Below, one piece after another: positions 10,401 through 17,994 of a stretch of 30,469 bases of DNA. The notes beneath the pieces are model-generated. The model was given only the letters and a program-made list of their open reading frames with translations, ran no database searches and had not been told where the DNA came from. The stretch comes from a virus. Where the stretch lies: positions 1 through 30,469 of IMG/VR virus record IMGVR_UViG_3300010885_009210; one strand, 5' to 3'. A program made the translations under genes and the position numbers. The stretch's first letter is position 1. Every line of letters starts with the position of its first letter.

Positions 10401-13325
10401 CTCAAAAACATCACTTAAACTAAATTGCCTATATTTTTTAAGTAAGGTGATTGGATCATACTTTAAACAACCCGCAAAAAACGAATCAATTATTTTTGTT
10501 GACTCACTATTATTTTCTTTTTCAAGTTCTTTATTAACAATCAAATTTAAAATTGATGGATGGTCTACCACAATTTTGAAAGATAATCCTCCTGATCTTT
10601 CACTATTTTTATATATGTAAATAGGTTCGGGTCTTCCTAAAAAATCAACGGTTGTCCATCTAGCGGATGAGGAATCATCATACTTTAATTCATATGGTGG
10701 AAACCACATAATTCTACCACCATTAGGTCCCACCTCACAAGCAGGTAAATCGTCAACCCTATATCCAGACTTATTGGATGTTTTCCACGCCAAATTCTCA
10801 ATAGAGAACATATATTTTTTTACTTTACCCTCATTAGTAATATTACTTGACCCTAAATTATCTTTACTACCCATAGGAGCAATATTAAGATTGTAGGTTT
10901 TATCTAATACGGAATAAGAAAAATTTCTTATGTTTCCGTCTTTTTTTTGTAATTCATTGTATGTTAAGTATGGTCTATCTTTTGTGAATAATCGACAATA
11001 CTCATACCCCATAATCGCTTGTGACGGATCAACAGATGTCGGTGTTGTGTATCTAATAACTTTAGATCCCTTCGTCATTTCCATTAAACCATCTTTAAAC
11101 ACTTTAGATACTTGATTAATAGCATTACCAACGTGTTCACTTCTTCTTGTGGAGTTATTGGCTGCCTGTACTAATTTTTGGGTTGCGTCTAAAATTGATC
11201 CTTCGGTTAAATCAAAATTTGTAGATTTTGATTTATTATATTCAGGCCCAAAACTTGATTGTTCAAATACGGTATCAGTTCCCCCATTTATTTGTTTATT
11301 TCCAGGACCTACAAATTTACCAGGACTATATAAATTATCCTTAGCGACCCAAGTAAATCCACCTTGTATACCAACACTATCGTAAAACGGTTTAGAGGAT
11401 ATACCAAAAAGTTGTTCTGATAATTTTGCTCCCTCATATTCTTTTGCTATTTCACTATAACCAAAAACAGGACCTATATTTGCCTTTCCGAATATTCCCT
11501 TTGGTAGGTCAGTTTTAGGGCTAACCGCGTCTCTTATAAAGTTTTTAGTACTACCAACGTAGTAATTACCTTTAGGTGCTAATAGGTTTGGACTTTGTAG
11601 TGAACTTAAAAGATAGTCAGGTCTATAGTTGTTATAAAATAATTGATCAAATAATAACCCTCTAACTGCCGGTGAGGTGTTAGCGATAAATAATTCAGAT
11701 GCAGAATCAATAAATGGTGATGTTATACTATTAACCAAATTATTAACAAGACCTAATACCGAACCAACCGGATTATCGACTGATTGACTTAAAAAATTCC
11801 TGTTTGGGTAATCAAAATATTGATTAGGTATGATAGAATATGGCGAATAAAGTCCAGACAATCTACCAACAAATCCAACCGATTCAATGGCATTATTTGA
11901 TGCTGATGTAATTTTATAATCTCTTTGTATTATTGGTAATTTATTTGATAAAACACCTAAGACATCAAATGGATTTAATTTTGGGTTTACAGAAATACCA
12001 CCACTATCCGGTGCAATCGTAGAATTAGTTAATGTTGACTTACCTAATGTTTGTTGTAATAACTCAAAAGCAACTCTCGCTTTAAATTCTTTTTGTAATC
12101 GTTTCGCACCTATTTGTGCTAACGATGAGTCTTGACTTAACTTACCATCACTACCACTAATATTTTCAACCTTATCCGTTGTTAATATGGAAATCGGCAA
12201 ATAGTCAGAAGGAATGAAAGCGAACGTTGTGTCACTTAACAAGTAAGGACTATTAATTGTTTCGGTGGTTAGGTCGTCTATTGTTAAATCTTCATACCCA
12301 CCCTCACCATTATTGTATTTATTTTTTGCATAAACCAAACTTTGTGATTCTTGTGTTGATCTACCAGGTATTGATGTTTCATATATAAACTCACCCTTAC
12401 TTGGTTTTTGTTGTATATTATCATTTGGTGTTACCTCTGTTGGGTTATTTGGTTGATAAACATTATTTAGTAAAATAACTAAATTTTGTTCTCCTAATAT
12501 TTGTAATTCACTATTAAATCCTGAACTTTCGTTTGGAATATACTCTCCGTAATTTGAACCTAATGAGTACTCATCGTTGATCGGTACAACACCACCATAA
12601 GATTTACTACCTCTAATTGCCGGTCCGTACTTGTTTTTAGTGTATAATATAATCTCTTGTTTTTGACCGTCAGTCTCTAATAAACTGCCTTGAGCGTCTT
12701 TTTGGTTTCTATATTCTCCTGTATTTGTTCCTAAAGTTTTTAGTTCAAATTCAACCGAATCACCGTATTGTCCCCCTTGTTTTTCAGGTCCGTATTTGTT
12801 TAATACTCTTAAAAACCTCTCTAACTCATTTCCTTTAGTTTCTAAATTACTCCGAATACTATCAGTATAACCGTAGTTTCCTTCATTGGCCTTTGTTTGG
12901 AAATTTAAATTGGGTGTTATTGTTGTTTTACTTTGTTGACCTTCCGGACCATATTGGTTTTGAACCATTAATTCTATTTCTTTATTTTTTCCAAAATTTT
13001 CAAGTGTGGAAAAAAATGTTTTAGAATATTCATAAACACCATTATTGGTTTGTGTTCCTTTATTAACATTAATACTAACCATATTACCAAATCCATCGGT
13101 TTCTGGTGTGTATTTATTTTGACCTATTAATGTGTTCTCAATTAGTTTAGCGGTGTTATCTAACGGTGTAGTATCAATAACTGAATAATCAACTAATGAG
13201 AATTCTTTGTTTGTTGTTTTTTCTGCAGGACTATAAAACCCATCAACTTTATAAGGTTTAAGGTTTTTTAATAATAGTTTTTTTCTAAAATTTTCTGTCG
13301 AATCAAATGATAACGGACTTTCCAT
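7494..13325 (-). CDS. Giant tail/baseplate structural protein with N-terminal repeats and an OmpA-like domain (1,943 aa)
   Basis: Residues about 65-340 hold six degenerate repeats of about 48-56 residues, each marked by an NKYGP-type motif (70, 123, 176, 231, 287 and 335). Residues about 1116-1257 look like an OmpA/MotB-type domain (SSANANGD, YNEKLSSRRYDSV, CRRVTITEL). Further on, PVCVIRVGDFYHTKAIIETV and GGHGLKGPVATLQNA resemble virion proteins of Bacteroidota phages; the last 500 residues are mostly helical and Asn/Lys-rich. The gene lies between the tape-measure-like gene and the gp53-like gene, where T4-type phages encode baseplate proteins. Such a length for one baseplate protein is unusual. 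A TATTTATA box lies 13-20 bases before the start. Role: tail or baseplate component, possibly contacting the cell wall (inference). Confidence 0.65.
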   Translation of the reverse strand: MESPLSFDSTENFRKKLLLKNLKPYKVDGFYSPAEKTTNKEFSLVDYSVIDTTPLDNTAKLIENTLIGQNKYTPETDGFGNMVSINVNKGTQTNNGVYEYSKTFFSTLENFGKNKEIELMVQNQYGPEGQQSKTTITPNLNFQTKANEGNYGYTDSIRSNLETKGNELERFLRVLNKYGPEKQGGQYGDSVEFELKTLGTNTGEYRNQKDAQGSLLETDGQKQEIILYTKNKYGPAIRGSKSYGGVVPINDEYSLGSNYGEYIPNESSGFNSELQILGEQNLVILLNNVYQPNNPTEVTPNDNIQQKPSKGEFIYETSIPGRSTQESQSLVYAKNKYNNGEGGYEDLTIDDLTTETINSPYLLSDTTFAFIPSDYLPISILTTDKVENISGSDGKLSQDSSLAQIGAKRLQKEFKARVAFELLQQTLGKSTLTNSTIAPDSGGISVNPKLNPFDVLGVLSNKLPIIQRDYKITSASNNAIESVGFVGRLSGLYSPYSIIPNQYFDYPNRNFLSQSVDNPVGSVLGLVNNLVNSITSPFIDSASELFIANTSPAVRGLLFDQLFYNNYRPDYLLSSLQSPNLLAPKGNYYVGSTKNFIRDAVSPKTDLPKGIFGKANIGPVFGYSEIAKEYEGAKLSEQLFGISSKPFYDSVGIQGGFTWVAKDNLYSPGKFVGPGNKQINGGTDTVFEQSSFGPEYNKSKSTNFDLTEGSILDATQKLVQAANNSTRRSEHVGNAINQVSKVFKDGLMEMTKGSKVIRYTTPTSVDPSQAIMGYEYCRLFTKDRPYLTYNELQKKDGNIRNFSYSVLDKTYNLNIAPMGSKDNLGSSNITNEGKVKKYMFSIENLAWKTSNKSGYRVDDLPACEVGPNGGRIMWFPPYELKYDDSSSARWTTVDFLGRPEPIYIYKNSERSGGLSFKIVVDHPSILNLIVNKELEKENNSESTKIIDSFFAGCLKYDPITLLKKYRQFSLSDVFEATEALNSRQELKKVINEIPNTQTTGEKTTTTGDITGSENQTSNTSVITELEKGSEKGGIFEEIILLFDQAIPDDTSLGGGLESATDYATLYGTFIGNKSVYINSVTTDNTFPDGAYIKYGTTNRLNTLPSSVTEESAGSEYIIFKKSSLENLYTDIVKEKSDFDDFLNKLATALKSNATVSFTIVSSANANGDEPYNEKLSSRRYDSVLKTILSKDDGDGATLKKYYENKKLNIKSDPQGKTSILKTNKYSNIDCSKKFNNTNTDGKASIQAMLCRRVTITELKVTPAETIPEEQKSTSKETEKPSETLPNPKAAENTNVDNPTPQYVTTNSSNRLTGANAKTAGLTKKLLRKLLSECSYFEMLQEQQPMVYDGIKSKIKNFSPTFHSMTPEGLNSRLTFLNQCVRPGDTIPTVVSDGNRTALQYNDVFNSAFGTPPVCVIRVGDFYHTKAIIETVKFDYNEARFDLNPEGIGVQPMIVDVTLGLKFIGGHGLKGPVATLQNALSFNYYANTEMYDERAEETVTDKYTKLDDELLEDIKNEYGILDGKRNEGNDAGNTIGTILTNFVDPTTSAITGTIQYKDVMKTLTNVSGEYFNTIFNNFEKIKNETLIGGIILYNSEKKYTQGRFNWLSGNTTNVVNIFGKPFSFSDRVDTIINQAKEDVDNEVSPILGGLSLAGFDNSDIRKIKRKIKELIDGKSNGLKNALSSAQTNIIKNEVSLIKITDRLNYVSDKADGYINNRGGVVIFDLSGTTNGTTNTFDELVTDFLKVGTDLNTYNQKLDEFKIVPTGTSYTYNTDLKFEMYLKPDNNNAKGYETVSKQVNVFFMVFGKEILDDYVKFIDSIASVIPISSMPPFEEVRDTWKKFLFSNLGFTYDYNVNEITKRTSGLYQDFERSKTKTDEIFKKFKDDFLNGFIPNNTYTPFQEKERIMDYQKQNPVIPPYDENLRDLTSKNDVNWDYFNLKKTLN
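9555..9980 (-). other. OmpA-like (peptidoglycan-binding) domain within the 1,943-aa tail protein
   Basis: Residues about 1116-1257 of the host protein. After a helix (DFDDFLNKLATALK) and a beta strand (VSFTIVSSANANGD), the YNEKLSSRRYDSVLKTIL segment matches the family pattern YNxxLSxxRAxxVxxxL. The segment ends in CRRVTITEL, like the closing NRRVxI strand. OmpA-like domains bind diaminopimelate-type peptidoglycan. An insertion of about 60 residues lies between the helix and the last strand, so binding cannot be taken for granted. Confidence 0.55.
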
Positions 13326-13338
13326 TTAGTATTTTATA

Positions 13339-13346
13339 TATAAATA
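13339..13346 (-). promoter_or_regulatory. TATTTATA box before the 1,943-aa tail gene
   Basis: Exact box on the minus strand, followed by TATAAAATACTAA-type sequence and the ATG 12 bases after the box, in the 44-base gap after the tape-measure-like gene. Confidence 0.5.
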
Positions 13347-13369
13347 GGTATTGTATAGATTTTTTATAA

Positions 13370-15307
13370 TCACTTACCCTTTTCAGCCATAATTTTAGGC
13401 ATATTCTTTATTGTATTTACGACCTTAGTTTTTAGTTCTTCAGTAAATGTTCTATCTTTCATTAACGCATCTGAAAGAGTTCCACTAGTATTAACGTTAA
13501 TGTTCACATTGATGTCTCCAGACGCTTCAACTTTTTGGGTTTCTACTATTTCTTGTTTTATGTTTTTTTGTTGGATTGCAGTTTCAATAGGGTTACCCAT
13601 TTCCATTTTTGGTGGATTAAACGTTGTTGGTAGGTTTGATGTAAAATCTTGGACCCCTAAGAATATATTTTTTAAAAAATCTAATTTTTTTAATAGGTTT
13701 GGAGCAAAAACAGCCTCATCTTCAGGAATAAAATTAAACATTTCTCCTTTACCTAAACTTAAAACTTTGTTTCCTGTTGAGAATGCAGCGTCTGTTTTTT
13801 CGTATGTCTTGTTAATATTCTTTATTGGGTCTTTTTGTTTTAATTTTTGTTCGTTTTTTATATTTATCATTTCCTCTTCAGTAAATAATCTAGTTTGAGA
13901 TCCCTTATTGGCATCATCATAAATTTCGTTAATTCCGGTCATACCCAATTGGGCTCCTTGTTGCGCATTTCCTTTGAGGTTGGTGGACATCTTATCAATA
14001 CCTTTTTCAAAATTACTAATAATATCACTTCTTTGTTCTTTACTTAAACTTAATATTAAAGTGTCCCTAATAATTCTTGCATCTTTATTTAAAGTTTCTT
14101 GTAATGTAAGTCCTTTTTCAGCTATTTGCCTATCAGACATATCCGCAGTTTTTTGATAACTTTCTAACGCCTGTTGTAATAATTCTGGAGATTTTACCAT
14201 TGCCGATTCTAAATCGTCAGTTTTAAATCCAGGTATGTCTAAAATCATTTTTCCACCTTTAAATTCAGTTAAAGACGCTAATAAATCTTTTGATTCTTTT
14301 TTCATACCTTCACCAAAACCAGTCTCAGATACGGCATTCATTACCTCCTGAGCCTTTTTCGCTTCTCTACCTATTTTAGTGTACTGCTCCAATGTTTTAC
14401 CAAATACATCAGCCTGTTCTTTTAATTTCATTTTTGATAATGGATCAATGTCTATTTCGCCAGTTTCTTTATTTATTTTAAATGCGTTAGCCGATAGTTT
14501 AATCATTTCATCTTGCAATGCCTCAACGTCATTCATACCCATATTCATTAATTTAAACGGGTTACCTAAATTACCTATCGCTCCACCTAACATTTGTAAT
14601 TTAGATGCCGCTTCAATGGCTTTTTCTGGATCCCAAAAATCTTGAGCCTTACTTAATGCGCCAATGTCGTCAACCGATGTTCTTAAAAGTTGTGCTTGTG
14701 TTGACATTTTAACTAAACCCTCAACACCATTTTTAAATCCATATGAATCTATTTTTGATAAACTACCTTGTACCTCAGTTAAAAGGGCCTTACTGCTAAG
14801 ACCTGATAGTCTTGCAGTCCTTGAGATGTCTTGCATTCTCTCAACACTTTTTATTTGAGATCCCTCAAGTCTTATAAACTCAGAAGTCATTTTACCTAAC
14901 TCTTTTGATGTAAGTCCAGTCGTTTTTTCCATAGCAACAAGACTACTTGCAAATGTTTCACCATTTTTGGTCATATCACTAGTCATAAAAACAACCTTAT
15001 TCATACCCTCAGAAAATCCACCAACGGCCTCCGTAATGTCTTCAAAGGTTCCTCCAAGTTCTAATGTTTGTTTGTATGATTTAAATAATTGCTCCCTAAA
15101 GTTACTAGCCTCAAAAACCATTCCACTAGACATAGTTCTTTGTAATTCCTTGGCCTTGTTTTCCATTTCAGTGATCCCTCTTATTGTTGTTTCAGGATCA
15201 ATTAACTTGTTAAGGGAGTTTTTTAGTGTTACTAAACTATCGGCGATATTCAAACCTTTAGTAGACCATTCCTCTTCGGGACCAGTAGCTGTAAATAACC
15301 ACATCAT
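13370..15307 (-). CDS. Tape-measure-like tail protein (gp29-like position)
   Basis: A 645-residue, largely alpha-helical protein rich in Lys, Glu, Met and Ser, with repeated helix-turn patterns (for example TTGLTSKELGKMTSEFIRLE and ARLSGLSSKALLTEVQGSL) typical of tail tape measure proteins, which set tail length and guide DNA ejection. The C-terminus holds INVNINVNTSGTLSDAL, a short beta-like stretch. It follows the tail tube, gp26-like gene and a small overlapping frame, the usual place for a tape measure after its chaperones. At 645 aa it is close to T4 gp29 (590 aa). The start is a double ATG; the first is taken. No peptidase or lysozyme motif is visible. The family call rests on position and composition rather than a unique motif. 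Confidence 0.6.
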   Translation of the reverse strand: MMWLFTATGPEEEWSTKGLNIADSLVTLKNSLNKLIDPETTIRGITEMENKAKELQRTMSSGMVFEASNFREQLFKSYKQTLELGGTFEDITEAVGGFSEGMNKVVFMTSDMTKNGETFASSLVAMEKTTGLTSKELGKMTSEFIRLEGSQIKSVERMQDISRTARLSGLSSKALLTEVQGSLSKIDSYGFKNGVEGLVKMSTQAQLLRTSVDDIGALSKAQDFWDPEKAIEAASKLQMLGGAIGNLGNPFKLMNMGMNDVEALQDEMIKLSANAFKINKETGEIDIDPLSKMKLKEQADVFGKTLEQYTKIGREAKKAQEVMNAVSETGFGEGMKKESKDLLASLTEFKGGKMILDIPGFKTDDLESAMVKSPELLQQALESYQKTADMSDRQIAEKGLTLQETLNKDARIIRDTLILSLSKEQRSDIISNFEKGIDKMSTNLKGNAQQGAQLGMTGINEIYDDANKGSQTRLFTEEEMINIKNEQKLKQKDPIKNINKTYEKTDAAFSTGNKVLSLGKGEMFNFIPEDEAVFAPNLLKKLDFLKNIFLGVQDFTSNLPTTFNPPKMEMGNPIETAIQQKNIKQEIVETQKVEASGDINVNINVNTSGTLSDALMKDRTFTEELKTKVVNTIKNMPKIMAEKGK

Positions 15308-15319
15308 AATTCTTTATTT

Positions 15320-15327
15320 GATAAATA
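15320..15327 (-). promoter_or_regulatory. TATTTATC, one-mismatch copy of the upstream box
   Basis: Minus-strand TATTTATC followed by AAATAAAGAATT and the ATG of the tape-measure-like gene. It differs from the common box at the last base, but the A-rich sequence after it is shared. Confidence 0.4.
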
Positions 15328-15328
15328 G

Positions 15329-15514
15329 TTATTCATTCTTTTTTTCGTATTCTTTCGTTAGTTTATTCATAAAGAACTTCCTTTCATAGACAGGCATAAC
15401 CATTAGGTCGGAGTATGAAAATCCACCAAATTTTACAAGATAGTAAAATTCATCTAAAATATATTGTTTAACTTCAGAAGAAAGGCCGAAAAAACTCCAC
15501 CCCAAAGGCAACAT
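15329..15514 (-). CDS. Small tail-assembly frame overlapping the gp26-like gene
   Basis: Sixty-one codons, read +1 (or -2) relative to the gp26-like gene and overlapping its last 41 bases. The conserved-looking part is YILDEFYYLVKFGGFSYSDLM... ending VYERKFFMNKL, resembling short proteins that follow gp26-type genes and precede the tape measure in T4-like phages. The first residues (MLPLGWSFFGL) fall in the overlap, and the sequence there contains TTTTTTC (15494-15488). The segment may therefore be made either from its own ATG or as a frameshifted extension of the upstream protein, as known for tail chaperones in lambda (-1) and Mu (-2). Which one applies cannot be told from sequence alone. 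Confidence 0.6.
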   Translation of the reverse strand: MLPLGWSFFGLSSEVKQYILDEFYYLVKFGGFSYSDLMVMPVYERKFFMNKLTKEYEKKNE

Positions 15515-16226
15515 TCACTGTTACTTCTTCTCCAGACGGGGCGATTACTTTCCTTTGTAAATCCATTTTAGGTTCACATTCGTTTATGAATTTTCTAAGA
15601 TCTTTAGAATCCGAAATCGGCATATTAGTGATAAACGTACCTATCATACCTTTATCAGAGTTTCCGTCTATTTCCATAATTTGTGTCTCTAAACGTTTTG
15701 TTACAACAGGAGAGACCATTCCTTTAGGATAACTTTCAAGTAGAGACTCAATTTTCTTATCGTCTCCAATATTTAATAATTTAAATTTAACGATTTTTTT
15801 TGATTTTGGTAACTCGTAAGTAAATAACCCGTTATCGTCCGGTTGTTGTGTAAGTGGTAGGTATGATACCTCGTCTAATAATATGGTTATATCAAAATAT
15901 TTGTTTGTTGCCGGATCATTAACACTAAAACCATATTCAGGCCCAAAAGCCGTATTCCTTAAAAACATTAGAATCGCTTGAACATCAACCATTAGTAGTT
16001 GGTCAATATTAAATCCCGGTTCATAAATTTTGTTTCTTAGTAACGCATTTACAATACCGTCTTTGGTTGCATTTGGTGACATTAATAAGTTTTCGTCGTT
16101 TGCAGTTAAATAACCAACTTTAAGTGATTCTTTTTTTGGTGTGTAGAATATTCCTTTTGAGGGTAGTTTAACAACGTCGTGTGGCAAATTTAAATTTTGT
16201 TGCCCATATTCCATTGATTGATCCAT
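15474..16226 (-). CDS. gp26-like baseplate hub/tail assembly protein
   Basis: A 250-residue protein matching the T4 gp26-type baseplate family: N-terminal LPSKGIFYTPK, then a DENLLMSPNATKDGIVNALL region, VDVQAILMFLRNTAFGPEY, and a C-terminus VEFFRPFF. T4 gp26 is part of the baseplate hub pathway. It lies between the tail tube and the tape-measure-like gene. The start is ATG after an A-rich leader (TTTAAAATAAAAAACT) without a Shine-Dalgarno sequence. A terminator hairpin separates it from the tail tube gene upstream, so it probably has its own promoter. The last 41 bases are also read in another frame. Confidence 0.75.
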   Translation of the reverse strand: MDQSMEYGQQNLNLPHDVVKLPSKGIFYTPKKESLKVGYLTANDENLLMSPNATKDGIVNALLRNKIYEPGFNIDQLLMVDVQAILMFLRNTAFGPEYGFSVNDPATNKYFDITILLDEVSYLPLTQQPDDNGLFTYELPKSKKIVKFKLLNIGDDKKIESLLESYPKGMVSPVVTKRLETQIMEIDGNSDKGMIGTFITNMPISDSKDLRKFINECEPKMDLQRKVIAPSGEEVTVNVAFGVEFFRPFF

Positions 16227-16272
16227 AGTTTTTTATTTTAAATATAATTTAGATCCACTTTATGTAAATAAA

Positions 16273-16297
16273 AAACCCACCTATTAAAGATGGGTTT
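16273..16297 (-). terminator. Rho-independent terminator after the tail tube gene
   Basis: On the minus strand AAACCCATC pairs with GGTGGGTTT (9 bp with one G-T pair) around a 7-base loop, followed by TTTTTTATTT. It begins 24 bases after the tail tube stop. On the plus strand the hairpin is followed by A residues, so it acts on minus-strand transcription only. It would let the abundant tail tube be made separately from downstream genes. Confidence 0.85.
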
Positions 16298-16320
16298 AAA
16301 AAAATATATGAAAAGGTATT

Positions 16321-16809
16321 TTAGTAAACTAAAATACAACGGTCTGGTTGTAAACCAATTTCAACAGTTGCAAGATCTTCAGTTGTGTAACCAACAGAAC
16401 CAAAGTTTGCTTTAGTGATTAAACATCCTTGTAATATCCATTTTTCAACCGCAACTCCCGTTGGGTCTAACATTTCTAAATCAACGTCTTTTTTATACCC
16501 TGCAGCATAACCCATACGTCCTGTTACCGATTCTGCATGTAAACGAACCCATTCCATAACCGCCTGAGCAGCTGAAGGTCCGATTGGGTCACGTAACTTA
16601 ACGGTTATCTCATTCCACTTAAATGAACTTGAGACATACGTTTCAGTGTTTAAAAATTTAATCTCTTTTTTTGCGATATCTATTTGTGGTCTTGACGCAC
16701 TTTCAACATACCAAGAGTTGATACCCAAACTAGATGGGAAAGTAATTATAAACCTATTGGTTCTTTTAGGTTCATACTGAAAAGGCATTTTCATTAGTAA
16801 ATCAGCCAT
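16321..16809 (-). CDS. Tail tube protein (gp19 family)
   Basis: A 162-residue protein, almost the length of T4 gp19 (163 aa). It begins MADLLMKMPFQYEPKRTNRF and continues with FIITFPSSLGI, then KEIKFLNTETYV, WNEITVKLRDPIGPSAAQAV, LEMLDPTGVAVEKWILQG and a C-terminus typical of the gp19 tube family. gp19 stacks as hexameric rings inside the sheath and forms the DNA channel. It lies in the same operon direction as the sheath, separated from it by a HAD phosphatase and a 48-residue gene. The gene is bounded by a box at 16840-16847 and a strong terminator just downstream, which suggests high expression as a monocistronic message. Confidence 0.93.
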   Translation of the reverse strand: MADLLMKMPFQYEPKRTNRFIITFPSSLGINSWYVESASRPQIDIAKKEIKFLNTETYVSSSFKWNEITVKLRDPIGPSAAQAVMEWVRLHAESVTGRMGYAAGYKKDVDLEMLDPTGVAVEKWILQGCLITKANFGSVGYTTEDLATVEIGLQPDRCILVY

Positions 16810-16839
16810 GTTCTATTTTTTAATTTGTTTTATTTATTA

Positions 16840-16847
16840 TATAAATA
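16840..16847 (-). promoter_or_regulatory. TATTTATA box before the tail tube gene
   Basis: Exact minus-strand TATTTATA followed by TAATAAATAAAAC, about 30 bases before the ATG. The downstream sequence is nearly the same as at the 773-780 box. The 106-base gap at 16810-16915 holds nothing else recognisable. Confidence 0.5.
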
Positions 16848-16915
16848 TTGTCTTGTTTATTTTTTTCTATTTACTTTCGTATACAAATAAAATATTCTTA
16901 TAATATATCCAGTTA

Positions 16916-17794
16916 TTATAGTTCTTTTTTAATATTTCCTTTAGTTAAATATGTTTTTACTGGACTTTTTTCATATTCACTATCTAAAAATTCTTTCATC
17001 TTATCTATATTTCTTGGGTCATCATCTGAAAATCCGATTGTTGGTATAATTTCTTGGTTATTCACATCATTCTTAAAGAAAGCATTTTTACCAATAACTT
17101 GGGCCATTTCTTTACAATAACTAATAAAACTTCTCATTGCTTTTATCTTACCTTCTTCAGGGTTGGAAGCATTACCTTCTCCAAAAGAAACAGGTTCAAA
17201 TCGACACCTATCTAAATATTCATTGATGAGGTCTTTATCTGTGAAGTTTAATTCAAATGATTCATCTAATTGTTCTTCCTCACTAAAGTGACTATATCTT
17301 TTTAAGTTTTCAACCAACGTGTTTTTATTTAACCCATTGTGATTTGATATAATGTAATTATATGTCGCCTCTTTTAAGGTTTCAGGGTTATGTCCCCTTG
17401 CAGTTATAATAGCAAATATAGATCCACCATTAACACACTCAATAAAATCGTTCCAAGAAGGACCAGGAGACGCTACCATTGCATCTATAATAAATCTTTT
17501 ATCACCTTTGGTTCCAAAATTTCTATATGGGTCAGGAGCATATCCAACAATTGTGGTTCCTTTATAATTAAAAGGTTCGACACCAATTTGATGTCTATGT
17601 TCAGCAAAATCTTCTGTGGACATTCCAACCTCTTGTTCATTTTCGGTCATCACGATTATTTGTGTTGGCATAAAAACAATATTGTCGTCCCAATCAAACG
17701 CATAATATTTTGTATCCGGATTCCCTTGTTCATCAAACCCCTCAAATAAATTACGTTTTTTTACAAAATTATATACGTGTCTTTTAATGTCCAT
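16916..17794 (-). CDS. HAD-superfamily phosphatase
   Basis: A 292-residue protein with all four HAD motifs: motif I FDWDDNI (nucleophile D34, acid D36), motif II IITARGH (T130), motif III K215 in EGKIKAM, and motif IV IGFSDDDPRN (D256-D258). Large insertions between motifs I and II (about 40-122) and between II and III (140-210) would form caps that set substrate choice. The closest well-known phage HAD is the 3'-phosphatase domain of T4 polynucleotide kinase, but no kinase P-loop is present and the substrate is unknown. The start overlaps the 48-residue gene by 11 bases. Its place between sheath and tail tube is odd for an enzyme; it may be a cargo gene. Confidence 0.8.
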   Translation of the reverse strand: MDIKRHVYNFVKKRNLFEGFDEQGNPDTKYYAFDWDDNIVFMPTQIIVMTENEQEVGMSTEDFAEHRHQIGVEPFNYKGTTIVGYAPDPYRNFGTKGDKRFIIDAMVASPGPSWNDFIECVNGGSIFAIITARGHNPETLKEATYNYIISNHNGLNKNTLVENLKRYSHFSEEEQLDESFELNFTDKDLINEYLDRCRFEPVSFGEGNASNPEEGKIKAMRSFISYCKEMAQVIGKNAFFKNDVNNQEIIPTIGFSDDDPRNIDKMKEFLDSEYEKSPVKTYLTKGNIKKEL

Positions 17795-17930
17795 TATTTT
17801 GTAGTTTTTCTAAAATTTTCTCTAATTGACTTTCAGTTATAACAATGTTTTGTTTTTTGTTAGAATATGTTTTATACCCTTTAAGGTCGTTACCAACCGA
17901 TTCCCTAATAATTTTTTTTTCTATTTTCAT
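17784..17930 (-). CDS. Small 48-residue protein with ITESQL motif
   Basis: Not recognised. Translation MKIEKKIIRESVGNDLKG..., ending with a short amphipathic helix NIVITESQLEKILEKLQNN. The ATG at 17930 is preferred over one at 17978 because the longer version would be translated through the hairpin at 17954-17979, and the TATTTATA box at 17942-17949 sits directly before it. It overlaps the HAD gene by 11 bases, so the two are probably made together. Confidence 0.6.
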   Translation of the reverse strand: MKIEKKIIRESVGNDLKGYKTYSNKKQNIVITESQLEKILEKLQNNGH

Positions 17931-17941
17931 TGTCTTTATTT

Positions 17942-17949
17942 TATAAATA
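17942..17949 (-). promoter_or_regulatory. TATTTATA box before the 48-residue/HAD pair
   Basis: Exact minus-strand TATTTATA followed by AAATAAAGACA and the ATG, 11 bases after the box. It lies just downstream of the hairpin that follows the sheath gene, as expected if a new transcription unit begins here. Confidence 0.5.
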
Positions 17950-17953
17950 TATA

Positions 17954-17979
17954 AATGGGGAATATTTCTACTCCCCATT
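17954..17979 (-). terminator. Hairpin after the tail sheath gene
   Basis: AATGGGGA and TCCCCATT form an 8-bp stem with a 10-base loop, 15 bases after the sheath stop. In the minus direction it is followed by TTATATATTTAT rather than a clean U run, so it may be a weak terminator or an mRNA 3'-end stabiliser. Confidence 0.6.
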
Positions 17980-17994
17980 AATTTTATTTTTTAT

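Noticed and set aside
8260-11385. Several plus-strand frames of 60-116 codons opposite the 1,943-residue gene
   Set aside because: They are shadows: hydrophobic, Ser/Phe-rich translations without starts in good context, neighbours or motifs.
17931-17978. Longer start for the 48-residue gene
   Set aside because: It would pass through the hairpin and the TATTTATA box, and the extra residues look like translated non-coding DNA.
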